Below, one piece after another: positions 49,212-60,507 of a DNA stretch of 64,000 nucleotides. Position numbers and translations under genes: made by a program. Numbering within the stretch: position 1 is the first letter of the stretch; each line of letters opens with the position of its first letter. Source of the stretch: Cryomorphaceae bacterium (GTDB taxonomy: Bacteria > Bacteroidota > Bacteroidia > Flavobacteriales > UBA7430). Location of the stretch: contig BOWN01000001.1 of NCBI GenBank assembly GCA_019649675.1, forward strand, positions 480,868 to 544,867, in the 5' to 3' direction. The notes beneath the pieces are model-generated. The model saw only the letters and a program-made list of their open reading frames with translations. It was not told where the DNA came from and did not search any database.

Positions 49212-51054
49212 CTACTCAACTGTAACCGACTTAGCAAGATTTCTCGGTTGATCCACGTGACACCCTCTCATTACGGCAATGTGATACGAAATCAATTGCA
49301 GGGGAATTGTTGTAAGAATTGGGCTTAAACGCTCATCTACCTCTGGGATTTCTATAATGTGGTCAGCTAACTCAATAACTGCTGTGTCGCCTTCATTCAC
49401 AATTGCTATGATTTTTCCTTCTCTTGCTTTAATTTCCTGAATATTACTAACCACTTTTTCATAGTGTTCGGTTTTTGTAGCAATAACCACAGTAGGCATT
49501 TGCGCATCTATCAGAGCAATCCCGGTCCGTGCTTCATCTCCGCTGCTGGATATCCTTCTGCATGAATATAAGAAATTTCTTTGAGCTTTAAGGCTCCTTC
49601 TAGTGCAACTGGAAAGTTTATACCTCTGCCCAAGAACAAACAATTTGATACATCTTTATAAACTGTGGCAATGTTCTTGGTCTGTTCATCTGATTTAAGT
49701 GTAAACTCTACTTTTGACGGTATTGCATCCAACTCTCTAATCAGCTTTCTGTATAATTTTTGAGAAATTGTACCTTTTTTTTTCAGCCAAGCTCAATGCG
49801 ATTAATGTAAATATTGTGACTTGGGCAGTAAACGCTTTCGTTGAAGCAACACCTATTTCAGGCCCCGCGTGAGTATAGGCTCCTACGTGAGATTCTCTTG
49901 CAATACTTGATCCCACTACATTGCATATACCGAAAATAGTTGCGCCTTTAGCTTTGGCAAGCTTAATTGCTGAAAGGGTGTCTGCGGTTTCACCGGACTG
50001 TGATACAGCTATCACAATGTCACGCTCTGTAATAATGGGATTTCTATACCTAAATTCTGATGCGTATTCAACTTCTACCGGAATACGTGCAAGGTCTTCA
50101 ATTAAATATTCTGCAACCAAGCCTGCATGCCAAGAGGTTCCACATGCAACTATAATAATTCTGTCTGCGTTCAAGAATTTTTTCGTACTGATTTAGGCCG
50201 CCTATACAAATTGCGCTTTTATCTACTAACAAACGCCCCCTAAGAGTATCAAAAATAGACTTCGGCTGCTCATTTACTTCCTTTAACATAAAATGGTCGT
50301 AGCTCCCTTTTTCAATTGACTCGATTTCCAAAGCTAGCTCCTGGATATAAGGTCTAATCAATTTGTTGGCAGTTGTTCTTATTTCTATGCCTTTTTCCAA
50401 TGAAATTAAGCCTACTTCTTCTTCCTCAAGGTAAATGGCTTGATTAGTATATTCGATAAAGGGTGTCGCATCAGATGCAATAAAATATTCTTTTTCACCA
50501 ATACCAATAACTAAAGGGCTGCCCTTCTTTGCAACAACTATCTGATCTACATTACCTTGTTCAACAACCGCAATAGCATAGGCGCCTACTACCTGGTTTA
50601 AAGCAATACGAACAGCTTCTGCTAAAGAAACGTGTGTGTGTACTAAAACATCTTCAATTAAGTTCACCAAAACTTCTGTGTCTGTTTCGCTCTCAAAAGT
50701 ATATCCTCTTTTTAAAAGACCTTCTTTTATGGTTGCATAATTCTCTATAATTCCATTATGAATGATTGCTAGTCGCTTGGAATTAGAATAATGTGGGTGT
50801 GAGTTTATGTTGTTTGGCGCTCCATGTGTTGCCCAGCGGGTGTGACCAATGCCTATTGTGGATTGAAGTCCAGCGGAGAGAACAAGGTTCTCCATTTCAA
50901 CAACTTTGCCTTGTTTTTTGAATACCTCTATTTGATTTTCATTTAAAAGCGCAATACCTGAGCTGTCATAGCCGCGGTATTCAAGTCGCTTAAGGCCTTC
51001 AAGCAGGATTGGATGTGCTTGCTTATTACCAATATATCCAACAATACCACACAT
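49212..51054 (-). CDS. glmS: Glutamine-fructose-6-phosphate aminotransferase, frameshifted
   Basis: Makes glucosamine-6-phosphate, the entry to peptidoglycan and LPS amino sugars. It starts MCGIVGYIGNKQAHPILLEG, with catalytic Cys2 exposed after Met removal; HTRWATHGAPN and HNGIIENY belong to the glutaminase domain. The first SIS domain has ACGTSWHAGLVAEYLIED and AVSQSGETADTLSAI. The second SIS domain has GRGINFPVALEGALKLKEIS and the invariant end LAKSVTVE. The span fits 614 residues. Frames change near 50165, near 49740-49790 and near 49520. Confidence 0.95.
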
Positions 51055-51078
51055 AAATACTTAAATAGTCTTTTAATA

Positions 51079-52356
51079 CTAATGTGAAACCAACAGTTTT
51101 AATTGAAGCCCTGTGCCATCTTCAGCATTATTGTTAATGATGAGGCGTTGAGGCTGAGAAACAGATGTTGGAACATACAAGGCTAGTCGGTTTGTATAAC
51201 CCTCTTGTACAACTTTATGAATGTAACGGGCAATGTTAAAAGTGTATGTTTCTGTTGTTTCATCTCTATTTCCATCAAAATATGTACTCCCCTGAATATT
51301 TTGGTCTTCTGTTAGTACTTCTAGATTTCCATCGCTATTAACTGCGGCTAATCCAAGCTTACTAGGGCCGTAAAAAATACTGTCTAGTTCGTTTGAGATA
51401 TATGGAATAATTAATTCTGCACTATGAAAAACATAATTGGAGTCCTTTAAACTATTAAGGTCTGGCAATTCAACATATGTTCTTAGGCCTACCCCCCCTT
51501 GGACATAACCCTGAGTAACAAACTCCATGTTTAAAGCAGATTCTATTTCGGTAGCAGAATAATCGTGTGACCACCGGGTCATTCTATCTGCACTACTGTT
51601 TATTTGAAAATCATAAGATAGTGAATCTGAGATTTCGTTGTGGTAATATAGAGTTAGTTTACTGCTCTCATTCAATAGATCAAGCTCTAAGAGCAGGCCA
51701 TTTTCTAAACCTTGATCTGCTGCAATATATAGTCCGTTAAAAAAACTCTGGAAGGCCTCGTTGTCAGCATAATTAGCGGGGTCTGCATCTAAAAACTGCT
51801 GAGCAAAGGCGTTTGAAAGCGTTATATTCAGCTTTGAACTGGCAATGGGAAGCAATTCTTGCTGTGCGTTGTTAAGAAGTTGTAGGTCAACATCAAAATC
51901 ATCAGAAGAATAAATATTTACAATGGTTTCAACATCTAAAGTATCTGTTGTAGTACTCTCTATAGTCTCAAGCATTTCTCTAACGCTGATAGTCAAAGGA
52001 GAAAGTGTGTCGCCGTAATAGCCCACTATATCTAAAGATAATACAATGGAGTCTGCCTGAGCAGAGACCCCAAAATCAACATCCGTTGATGGGATACGAA
52101 ATTCAGTGTATAAGGACGCTGATGTGTTCCCGAAATAAGGGTCGCTTAAATACCCAATATACGATGTGCTGCTGTTTAATGATCTTAAAGAGTCTTCTTC
52201 TACAACAGATATTTTGATTTCTTGTTCGTCAAAAGAAAAAAGCTCTAGGTCGTCAGAAACAACCAGTTGTGAGCCTAATTCGTTCCACTCTTTTTTACAT
52301 GAAGTAAAAAGAATAGCTACAGCCAGCGTGGCTATAGGTCGAAGTATGTGTTTCAT
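51079..52356 (-). CDS. DUF4270 family lipoprotein
   Basis: A 425-residue predicted lipoprotein (MKHILRPIATLAVAILFTSC, lipobox Cys at 20). The family is restricted to Bacteroidota and typically starts its mature part as here: KEWNELGSQLVVSDDLELFS and SYIGYLSDPYFGNTSASLYT. It has a beta-rich body and no known enzymatic motif. It lies between glmS and the GT5 gene on one strand, an order found in many Flavobacteriia. The function is unknown and the frame intact. Confidence 0.88.
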   Translation of the reverse strand: MKHILRPIATLAVAILFTSCKKEWNELGSQLVVSDDLELFSFDEQEIKISVVEEDSLRSLNSSTSYIGYLSDPYFGNTSASLYTEFRIPSTDVDFGVSAQADSIVLSLDIVGYYGDTLSPLTISVREMLETIESTTTDTLDVETIVNIYSSDDFDVDLQLLNNAQQELLPIASSKLNITLSNAFAQQFLDADPANYADNEAFQSFFNGLYIAADQGLENGLLLELDLLNESSKLTLYYHNEISDSLSYDFQINSSADRMTRWSHDYSATEIESALNMEFVTQGYVQGGVGLRTYVELPDLNSLKDSNYVFHSAELIIPYISNELDSIFYGPSKLGLAAVNSDGNLEVLTEDQNIQGSTYFDGNRDETTETYTFNIARYIHKVVQEGYTNRLALYVPTSVSQPQRLIINNNAEDGTGLQLKLLVSH

Positions 52357-52362
52357 ATAAAT

Positions 52363-53169
52363 TTATTCCTCAAATAAGGTTTCATAAAAAGGCTTATACT
52401 GCTCCTTGTATTCACCGTCTGAATATTCTAAGGTTGGCAGTTTAGAGTCCTCGATAAGCTTTAATAAATCTTCATCAAGCTCAGTACTTCCTTTAATAAC
52501 GGCATCCGAATAATTTATTGCTGTTTCTGCTAACTTTTTGTAGTCAGCTTTTTCAAATCCAGCAAGCTCTTCTTCGCTGTATCCGTCAAATTTTAACTTA
52601 TCTGTTAGTCCGTCGCTCAGAGTACCCTCAAAAGATTGATTGTAAAGTGAAACAACAATTTTTGTTTTCTCAAAAATAGGGTCGTCGTGGTAAAACTTTT
52701 TCAAGTACATTGGCAAAAAGCTCGCCATCCAACCGTTACAGTGAATGACATCTGGAGACCAGCCAAGCTTCTTAACTGACTCTATAACACCGCGACAAAA
52801 GAATAGTGCGCGTTCATCATTGTCAGAATAGAAGTCACCTTTCTTATCTTCTGTAGTAAACTTACGCTTGAAATATTCTTCGTTGTCGATAAAATAAACC
52901 TGCATTCTTGCCTGCGGTATTGAAGCCACTTTAATGATTAAGGGTTGATCAATATCGTTCACGATGAGGTTCATGCCAGAAAGCCGAATAACTTCGTGTA
53001 ATTGATGTCTTCTTTCGTTAATGCAACCAAAGCGAGGCATAAATAGTCTAACGTCTATGCCAGATTCGTTCATTGCTTGTGGCAAAAACCTAGACGTTTT
53101 TGATAAATCATTTTCCGGTAAATACGGCGTAATCTCTTGGGAAACGTATAATATTCTTTTCTTAGCCAT
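52363..53169 (-). CDS. GT5 glycogen/starch synthase catalytic-domain protein (single domain)
   Basis: A 268-residue protein matching only the N-terminal half of glycogen synthase. It begins KKRILYVSQEITPYLPENDL, then RLFMPRFGCINERRHQLHEV, VIHCNGWMASFLPMYLKKF and YNQSFEGTLSDGLTDKL. The C-terminal nucleotide-sugar domain is absent, as is usual for this Bacteroidota-specific short form. The canonical KTGGL near the N-terminus is replaced by SKTSRFLP. Activity is therefore uncertain. It is 6 bases upstream of DUF4270 and divergent from panC. Confidence 0.8.
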   Translation of the reverse strand: MAKKRILYVSQEITPYLPENDLSKTSRFLPQAMNESGIDVRLFMPRFGCINERRHQLHEVIRLSGMNLIVNDIDQPLIIKVASIPQARMQVYFIDNEEYFKRKFTTEDKKGDFYSDNDERALFFCRGVIESVKKLGWSPDVIHCNGWMASFLPMYLKKFYHDDPIFEKTKIVVSLYNQSFEGTLSDGLTDKLKFDGYSEEELAGFEKADYKKLAETAINYSDAVIKGSTELDEDLLKLIEDSKLPTLEYSDGEYKEQYKPFYETLFEE

Positions 53170-53278
53170 AGCCCATCTTTCTTTTATTCATAAATAGAAC
53201 ACACAAAAGTACAAAATTTTATCCACTTTACTAAGTTTTCAGTAGCTTTAGCTCCATTTTACAATATTTAAACGGTGC

Positions 53279-54121
53279 ATGAAAGTTATTTCAAGCGTAT
53301 ATCAATTAACTGTTTTTAGCTAACCATCCAAAGAAGGACTCTATTGGGTTTGTTCCAACCATGGGAGCGCTTCACGATGGTCATGCTAGTTTGTTAAAAA
53401 ATCATTGAGTCAGAACGCTCTTTGCATCTGCTCTATTTTTGTAAACCCAACCCAGTTTAACAACAAAACAGATTTTAAAAACTACCCCAATAGGCTGGAT
53501 AAAGACATAAAGCTGCTTAGGGCAATAGGTTGTGATGTCGCGTTTACTCCATCAAAAGAGGCTATTTACCCAAATAGCTTTACCTCTGAGTGTTTGATTT
53601 TGGGTCTCTTGATAAGGTAATGGAAGGGAAAAGTCGTCCTGGCCACTTTAATGGTGTTGCCATGGTAGTTTCTAGGTTGTTCGAAATCATAAAAGCCAAA
53701 AAGGCTTATTTTGGCGAAAAGACTTTCAACAGCTTGCCATAATTAAATCTCTTACAGCTCAAAAATTCAAAGGCATTGAGATCGTTCCTTGCAGTACATT
53801 TCGTGAAAAAGACGGGCTAGCAATGAGTTCTCGAAATTTACTTCTTGATAAGCGGTATCGGGCAGCGGCACCTAGAATATACCAACGCTTGTTGGCTATT
53901 AAAGATCGTGCAAAAAACACCTCTGTTACTAGGCTTCGATCTTGGATTGAAAATGTCTATAAAAAAGACGAAGACTTGGTTCTTGAGTATTTTGAAATTG
54001 CAGACGCTGATAGCCTTAAAAAAGCGAAAGTTGGTCCGACTTTCCCAAGCATATTGCTTGTATTGCTGTTTATGCTGGCACCACTCGTTTAATTGATAAC
54101 ATTCTATTAGAAATTAATTAA
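53279..54121 (+). CDS. panC: Pantothenate synthetase, frameshifted
   Basis: Joins pantoate and beta-alanine with ATP. Blocks across frames: GFVPTMGALHDGHASLLKK (with the HIGH-like motif), SIFVNPTQFNNKTDFKNYP, EGKSRPGHFNGVAMVVSRLF, AYFGEKDFQQLAIIKSL, REKDGLAMSSRNLLL and the C-terminal AVYAGTTRLIDNILLEIN. The reconstructed length of about 280 residues is normal. Frame changes occur near 53325, 53400, 53597, 53720 and 54045. The partner panD starts 18 bases downstream. Confidence 0.93.
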
Positions 54122-54139
54122 AATGACTAATTTTGAGCC

Positions 54140-54487
54140 ATGCGAATAGAGGTTGTAAAATCAAAAATTCATCGGGTTAAAATAACCAGAGCCGATTTAA
54201 ATTATATTGGCAGCATTACCATTGATGAAGTCTCATGGAGGCCTCAAACATTATTGAGGGTGAGAAGGTTCAGGTGGTAAACATAAACAATGGTGAAAGG
54301 CTCGAAACATACGCAATTAAGGGGTGTCGGGTAGTGGTGAAGTTTGTATGAACGGTCCTGCTGCTAGAAAAGTCCAACCGGGTGACCTGGTCATCATTAT
54401 CACATATGCTAGTATGAGGCCATAGAGGCTAAGACTTTTAAGCCAACCTTAATTTTTCCAAACGAAGAAACAAACACCTTAGACTGA
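54140..54487 (+). CDS. panD: Aspartate 1-decarboxylase, frameshifted
   Basis: Pyruvoyl enzyme that makes beta-alanine for pantothenate. It starts [20 protein letters not shown]. The self-cleavage Gly-Ser lies in [31 protein letters not shown] and [20 protein letters not shown] are conserved blocks. The total is about 116 residues. Frame changes lie near 54233, 54330 and 54410. It sits between panC and a UPF0104 membrane gene. Confidence 0.93.
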
Positions 54488-54488
54488 C

Positions 54489-55472
54489 ATGAAGGAGAGG
54501 TTTCTTTCTGCCCTTAAATATTTTTCTTTTTAATCTTAGGAGGTGGTATTTTATTCCTTGTATTAAAGGGTAAAGACCTCAATAAAATGCTTCAAGATTT
54601 GAGGAGTGCGGAGTATAAATATCTGGTTGCCTCCATGGTTTTTGGTTATGCTGCTTATCTTTTAGAGCGCTAAGATGGCTGTTACTGCTTAAAACAATGA
54701 ACTACAAAACGAGTGTGAGCCATGCAACTCATGCCATCGCTGCCGGTTATCTTGCAAATGTCATTTTTCCAAGAGCAGGGAAATTGTGAGGTGTACAAGT
54801 CTTTATAAGGTGACTGGCATTCCAGTAAACAAGCTTTTGGAACCGTGCTTTTGGAGCGAGCCATTGATTTGGTGATGTTAGTTGCTTGTATTGCTATGGG
54901 TTTTGTCTTGAAATATAATGAGCTTAGCTCTTTTTGATGCAGTTGGTGGCGAAACTGACTCGGGTCTTAGCAAACAAAATTACTTTTAACTTTTTGTTTC
55001 TTTATCTTTTAGGTAGGTCTTATTTTTTAGAGATCAATTAAACAAAGTAAGCTTCTACAAAAAGTGTTTCTCTTGATTGGGGTTAAAGAGGGTTTCAGAC
55101 GCCTTATATGAAACAAAAAGAGTTATTTGTTTGTAACACTTCTTATTTGGTTAATGTACCTTCTAATGACCTACGTTTGTTTCTTTAGTATTCCAGAAAC
55201 TCTGCCTTACGCTTTATTGATGGCTTGTACATTATGGTTATTGGCGGACTGGAATGATGTTCCTGTTCAGGGTGGCCTCGGCCCATACCACGCGGCTGTG
55301 ACTTTAGGAATTGTAAGTTGGGCTATCAGAAACACTCGGTATAACACTTGCAGTTTAATACAACCGCACAATCAATAATGATTCTCATCACGGGAATTAT
55401 TGCCGCAATTGTTTATCTTTCGCTAAAAGAAAAGCTTTGCTCAATGAACCAAATAAGTCGTCTTCAATCTAA
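54489..55472 (+). CDS. UPF0104 / lysylphosphatidylglycerol synthase-like membrane protein, frameshifted
   Basis: Polytopic membrane protein of about 325 residues. The family includes the flippase part of MprF and many glycan-related membrane proteins. It begins [20 protein letters not shown], then [35 protein letters not shown] and [14 protein letters not shown], the conserved core. Later segments include [20 protein letters not shown]. Several indels break it. The exact 3' end is uncertain: a likely frame ends at 55472, overlapping the start of rfaE2. It begins right after panD. Confidence 0.8.
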
Positions 55473-55933
55473 GATTTTATCTTTTTCAACATTAGAAAAT
55501 CAACTAAAAAAGTGGAGAAAGGCAAATGAAAAAATCGTCTTTACAAATGGTTGTTTTGACCTGATTCATTTCGGTCATATTGATTATTTAGCTAAAGCAC
55601 GTGATTTGGGAAACCGCTTAGTTGTTGGCCTAAACACCGACGCCTCTATTAGGCGCCTAAAAGGTTCTTCAAGACCAGTCAAAGATGAACAAAGCAGGCT
55701 TGCGCTTTTGGCGGAATGGCTTTCGTAGATGCCGTTGTGCTTTTGATGAAGAAACGCCTATAAATCTCATATCTATTATAAGTCCTGATGTTCTGGTAAA
55801 AGGTGGAGACTATGAAGTTAAAGATATTGTTGGTCACGAAATAGTTTTAAATAACAAGGGTAAAGTCTGTACCATAGATTTCATTGATGGGTACTCCAGT
55901 TCTGCATTAATAGAAAAAGTTAAGGCGAGTTAA
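55444..55933 (+). CDS. rfaE2: D-glycero-beta-D-manno-heptose 1-phosphate adenylyltransferase, frameshifted
   Basis: Activates heptose-1-phosphate for LPS core synthesis, corresponding to the C-terminal domain of E. coli HldE as a stand-alone protein of about 163 residues. The nucleotidyltransferase motif is [20 protein letters not shown] (HxGH variant HFGH). [19 protein letters not shown] and the late [19 protein letters not shown] are diagnostic. One frame change near 55715 joins the two parts. The start [14 protein letters not shown] is taken at 55444. radA starts immediately after its stop. Confidence 0.92.
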
Positions 55934-57296
55934 ATGGCAAAAATAAAAGTAAAAACAGCTTATTTTTGCCAAAATTGTGGCACGCAACACCCAAAATGGC
56001 AAGGCCAGTGTTCCGCCTGTAAAGAGTGGAACACAATCGTTGAAGAGGTGGTGCAAAAAGAAGAGGTTAAGCTCTGGTCAAAAAAAGGTGCTGACTCAAA
56101 AGTAAAAGCGTTAAAGGTTGCCAATATTTCATTGACAAATGAGTCTAGAATAAAAACAGGTAATACTGAATTAGATCGCGTTTTAGGTGGTGGAATAGTT
56201 CCTGGTGCAGTCATTTTACTTGGTGGAGAGCCTGGCATTGGGAAATCAACCTTAATGCTTCAATTGGCTCTGGTGTTAAAGAATTTCAAAACACTTTATG
56301 TTTCTGGAGAAGAAAGTGCAAAGCAAATTAAAATGAGAGCAGAGCGACTTGGTGAGGGTTCTTCAGACTGCCTCATATTAACCGAAACATCTACTCAAAA
56401 TATTTTTACACACATCGATGCTGTAAAGCCAAATTTACTTGTTATTGATTCAATACAAACACTCCATTCTCAAGCCGTCGACGCTTCGCCGGGTTCTGTT
56501 TCTCAAATTAGAGAAACTGCATCAGAGCTTTTGCGCTTTGCAAAAGAAACCACTACCCCTGTTATTTTAATTGGGCACATTACAAAAGATGGCGGTATTG
56601 CAGGGCCAAAAATTTTAGAACACATGGTAGATGTTGTGCTCCAATTTGAGGGTGATCGAAATCATATTTATAGAATTCTTAGGGCCCAAAAAAACCGCTT
56701 TGGATCTACCTCAGAGCTGGGTATTTACGAAATGGTAAGCCAAGGGCTTCGAGAAGTTCATAATCCGTCGGAAATCCTTATTTCTCAAAAAGATGAATCG
56801 CTGAGTGGTACAGCTATTGCTGCCACAGTAGAAGGAATGCGACCTATGCTAATTGAAATTCAGGCGCTTGTAAGTTCTGCTGTTTACGGAACACCACAAC
56901 GGAGCGCTACTGGTTTTGACCTTCGCAGATTAAGCATGTTGCTTGCTGTTCTAGAGAAACGCTGTGGATTTAGGTTGGGGGCAAAAGATGTTTTCTTAAA
57001 TATTACTGGGGAATAAAAGTAGACGATCCTTCTATTGATTTGTGTGTCATTGCCGCGATCTTGTCATCTAACGAAAACATTGCCATTTCTGATAAAACCT
57101 GTTTTGCGGAGAGGTTGGCTTATCTGGAGAAATTAGACCCGCAACAAGAATTGAACAGCGCATACTCGAAGCAGAAAAATTAGGCTTCGAACAAATATGT
57201 ATCTCAAAACACAATAAAATTGAGGTAGGAAAATTCGCTATAAAAATATTATGTTTCGGAAAAGTTGAAGAGCTCTACCAAACGCTTTTTGATTAG
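55934..57296 (+). CDS. radA: DNA repair protein RadA, frameshifted near its C-terminus
   Basis: RecA-like helicase that drives branch migration in recombination. It starts MAKIKVKTAYFCQNCG; the C4 zinc finger is CQNCGTQHPKWQGQCSAC. Walker A is GGEPGIGKSTLML and the RadA-specific motif is AQKNRFGS. The Lon-protease-like C-terminal domain is interrupted near 57005 and resumes with VDDPSIDLCVIAAILSSNEN and GEVGLSGEIRPATRIEQRI, ending at 57296 (about 454 residues). It follows rfaE2 with no gap. Confidence 0.95.
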
Positions 57297-57308
57297 CTCA
57301 ATCAAGCT

Positions 57309-57659
57309 CTATTTTTCATCTTCGAAGGGTTTTTTACAACAAAAATGTAAATTTTCGTATGCAAGCGAATCTGCCTTAACAGAGTCTGCGCGATACCCTA
57401 GGCTGCTAATAAGACTCCTTAAGTGCGAGACAGATGTTTTGTCTTTTCTATAATTTACCGTCAAAACGCCTGTTTTGAGATCCATCTCTGCGTACCTTAC
57501 CCCCTTTTCAAAAGCAAGGTTTTGTTGTACAATTAAGTCTTCGCACATATCACAAATAGCACTAGTTTGAATTTTTACTGTCTCTATTTTTTTATTGTTA
57601 ATTTGACCAAAAGCTAGATTGGTAATGCAAATTAACATGATTAGTATTAATCGTTTCAT
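57309..57659 (-). CDS. Exported heavy-metal-associated (HMA) domain protein
   Basis: A 116-residue periplasmic protein with a signal peptide (MKRLILIMLICITNLAFG) and one HMA fold. The metal-binding CxxC is in TSAICDMCEDLIVQQN (usually GMTCxxC), and a second Cys pair lies near the C-terminus (LHFCCKKP). It is probably a copper-binding carrier or sensor. It lies 9 bases after the TonB-dependent receptor on the same strand, so the two are likely co-transcribed. Confidence 0.82.
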   Translation of the reverse strand: MKRLILIMLICITNLAFGQINNKKIETVKIQTSAICDMCEDLIVQQNLAFEKGVRYAEMDLKTGVLTVNYRKDKTSVSHLRSLISSLGYRADSVKADSLAYENLHFCCKKPFEDEK

Positions 57660-57668
57660 ATCTTAAAT

Positions 57669-59953
57669 TTAGTCTTTTATATTTAGTCTAATGCCGGAGA
57701 AAACAATTCTTCCCATGGTAGGACCCCAAATCATTCCTGCATCAAAGTTATCACTAAACGGGTTTTCTACGCCACGAATTGGTTGTGGTTGCATATAATT
57801 TAGCGCATTCTCTACACCTATATACCAATCAAACTTTTAAAGCGACGCGTGATTTGCCCATCGAGTTGCTTGAAACTCTTAGACCAATATTCTTCAATAT
57901 ATTCGTCTGAGCTCCCCTGTTCTGGCACTCTGCTTGGCCCTACATTCTGAAGGGTTATGTTTATGTCCCACTTCTTTTGCCATGTTGTATAATACAGCTG
58001 CACCAAAGAGCGGTGCTTCGGAATAAAGGGAGATTGCTTTGTTAAATAATCCGTTCCCATGCTGGTTTCAACACTATATGTAGTTTGTGTGTTGTTCCAC
58101 TTATGTGCATATTTTAGCTCCCAACCATCGGCGGGTTCAAAAGCAAAGTCTACCTGTAAGCTTTTAGAGTATGAGGGCCCTTCTAAGTTGTAAATAGACA
58201 GTTTTTGAGTTTGCTCAATATCTACCACTACCTGGTTTTGAAAATCTGTCTGATAAATATCTATATTAAACGACGTCGCTTTTCCGGCTAAATAAAAGTT
58301 GTGGTTAATGTTTGCTCCATAATTGATTGCCTCTTCAGGTAGTAGCGAATTGTAATTTTCAAGTGCTAAGTTTCTTGAGCTAAACAAATAAGACATGTTT
58401 TCTGAAATTGGGTTAGCCAGCCTGTAAGCCCTTCCTGCGGACACTCTGATCGCGGTATTATCTGTAGGTTTGTAGCGCACATTTATTCGTGGAGTGTGCA
58501 ATAACCCAAAAGCTCTAGAATAATCTGCTCTATAACCAAAAATACTAGATAAGCGAGGGTTATGTTCAACAGTTAGTTCGCTGTATGCGCCTATGAATTT
58601 GTCTGATCTCGCAAAATGTTTATTGTCTATAATAGGTGCGGCTGGTCTTAATAATAAAAGCGCTTCGTCATAGCGGTCGCTGGAGTAGGTTAAACCTATT
58701 TTTACCATCTTTGTGGTGTCTATAATAGTGGTCTGAAAGGCTGCTTTGAAGTATAAACTATATTGCGACCCAGAGTATGTAGACCCACCAAACAAGGTCT
58801 CTTGATTATGGTACCTTGCCTGACTAATTATGCCTGCACTTGTGAAAGGCTTATCAAAGATAAATCCAATTTTCGAGTTAAACTCAGCCTGATCTGTTTT
58901 AATATTAACCTCATATGGCGTATCAAACTCATACTCCTCAGTACTTAAGTTGTCTCCAGATATTTGGCCAGAAAGCTTATCCTCTGTTAAATAACGAAAA
59001 CTAAATTCAATATGCCTATCAGGTCTAGACATATAGCGCCATCTGTTTAATAGACTTAATCTATTTGTTACAATTGCATCCATAAAGGAGTCATTATTTC
59101 TGTCTACACTTCTGCCAAGGTAAGAATAGTGACCTAAAAGCGCTGTTTTCCAATCTTTACCCACAAGAGATGAGGTAATAAAGTTGTTTTCAATCATCCC
59201 TATGCTACTTATGTAAGAGTTCCAAAAAAAACCATCCACTGTCTCGGGTTTATATAGCTCTGCGTTGATTTGACCTGTTAAAGACTGAAACCCATTTGTA
59301 ACTGAGCCTGCAGCTTTAATTATCTGTATAGATTCAACCCACGAACCCGGAATGTAGTTTAAACCATAAGAAGCGGCAAGACCTCTTAAAAATGGTTTGT
59401 TTTCGACCAAAACATCACTATACACACCATCTAAACCGAGCATTTGTATTTTTTTTGCACCAGTAATAGGATCTGAAGAGATAATATCAACTGAGGCATT
59501 TGTTTCGAAGCACTCGGAAAGATTGCAGCAAGCTGCCTTTTCAAGTTCTTGTCCCGAGATCCATTCTACATTACTTACTTTTAAAATTGACTTTGCATTT
59601 GTTTTTTTTCGCTCTATAAGTTTAACTTCATTCAAAGTACTGGGCCGCAATATAAACTCTAATGGATTTACCTTTGTTACCTCAATCGTGTCGCTTTCAT
59701 AGCCAACAAAACTAGCTGATATGAGTTGAGGAAAAGGCTGGGCGGTGCTAATTAAAAAGAAGCCGTTTTGGTCTGCAACAGAACCTTTTTGAGTTGTTAC
59801 ACAAAAAACGTGAGCGCCTGGCAGAGGCTTTAAGTTTCCTTTTGTGTCGCGCTCAAAAACATAACCACTAATCTCTTGGATTGGTGTGTTCTGAGCAAAC
59901 AATGCATTTAACCCCGCGAATAACAGAGTATATAATACGAAATTCTTTCTCAT
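57669..59953 (-). CDS. TonB-dependent receptor, probably metal-related, frameshifted at the C-terminus
   Basis: Outer-membrane receptor of about 760 residues. A signal peptide ends near LFA; a carboxypeptidase-like beta-sandwich follows (ISGYVFERDTKGNLKPLPGA to about residue 110). A plug (LSECFETNASVDIISSDPIT, SIQIIKAAGSVTNGFQSLTG) and a 22-strand barrel come next. A frame change near 57835 is followed by YIGVENALNYMQPQPIRGVE and a final strand GRIVFSGIRLNIKD ending at 57669. CCNLSECFETN in the plug is typical of receptors near heavy-metal genes. The neighbours HYC_CC_PP and HMA support copper. Confidence 0.88.
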
Positions 59954-60005
59954 AATAACTTGTGTTTAACTGATTTTCTTTTTTACCGGTTCGTAAAAAA
60001 CAAAA

Positions 60006-60431
60006 TCAAACAACAAGAACAGAGTAAAGATGGAGAATTTCTCTGCCAGATTTTGGCGGAGGTGGGTTGTTTAAAAATTTTATGTTTTGTAATAACGGTC
60101 CTTTGCTGCCAAAACGGTAAAGCGCATTAGCGTCGTTGGCTAATTTAGTTTGAAACTCTAACGAGTCGCTTAATTGGGTCTCAAAATTAAACTGTATGTA
60201 CTTGCTAAAAGACAACTCGCAAGACTTGTCTCCAATATCTGCACACAAGCACTCGGCTGTTTGAGACGTCTGCGAACAACAACACGTTTGATCGACAACT
60301 GCGCAAACGGGTTCAGCATCAGCGTGTAAACAACCCTGCCAATGGTATGTGAAGCCTGAGCTAAGCGTCAAAACAAGCAAGGCCAATACAATGGATTGGA
60401 TTCGGATTATATATGATGTCTTTTTACTCAT
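60006..60431 (-). CDS. HYC_CC_PP-type cysteine-rich exported protein
   Basis: About 141 residues with a signal/anchor segment (SIVLALLVLTLSSGF) followed by YHWQGCLHADAEPVCA, DQTCCCSQ and the proline end NNPPPPKSGREILHLYSVL. This His-Cys, Cys-Cys and Pro-Pro arrangement defines a small Bacteroidota family often found beside copper or TonB-receptor genes. It probably binds metal in the periplasm. The start MSKKTSYIIRIQ (60431) is chosen over a Met three codons upstream. It lies 52 bases before the TonB-dependent receptor gene. Confidence 0.75.
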   Translation of the reverse strand: MSKKTSYIIRIQSIVLALLVLTLSSGFTYHWQGCLHADAEPVCAVVDQTCCCSQTSQTAECLCADIGDKSCELSFSKYIQFNFETQLSDSLEFQTKLANDANALYRFGSKGPLLQNIKFLNNPPPPKSGREILHLYSVLVV

Positions 60432-60507
60432 ACAGTGCAAATATACAAATGTCTTACAACATATCCTTTGTAGGCACTATTTGGTCTTTTTTAGTGGGGC
60501 AACATTT

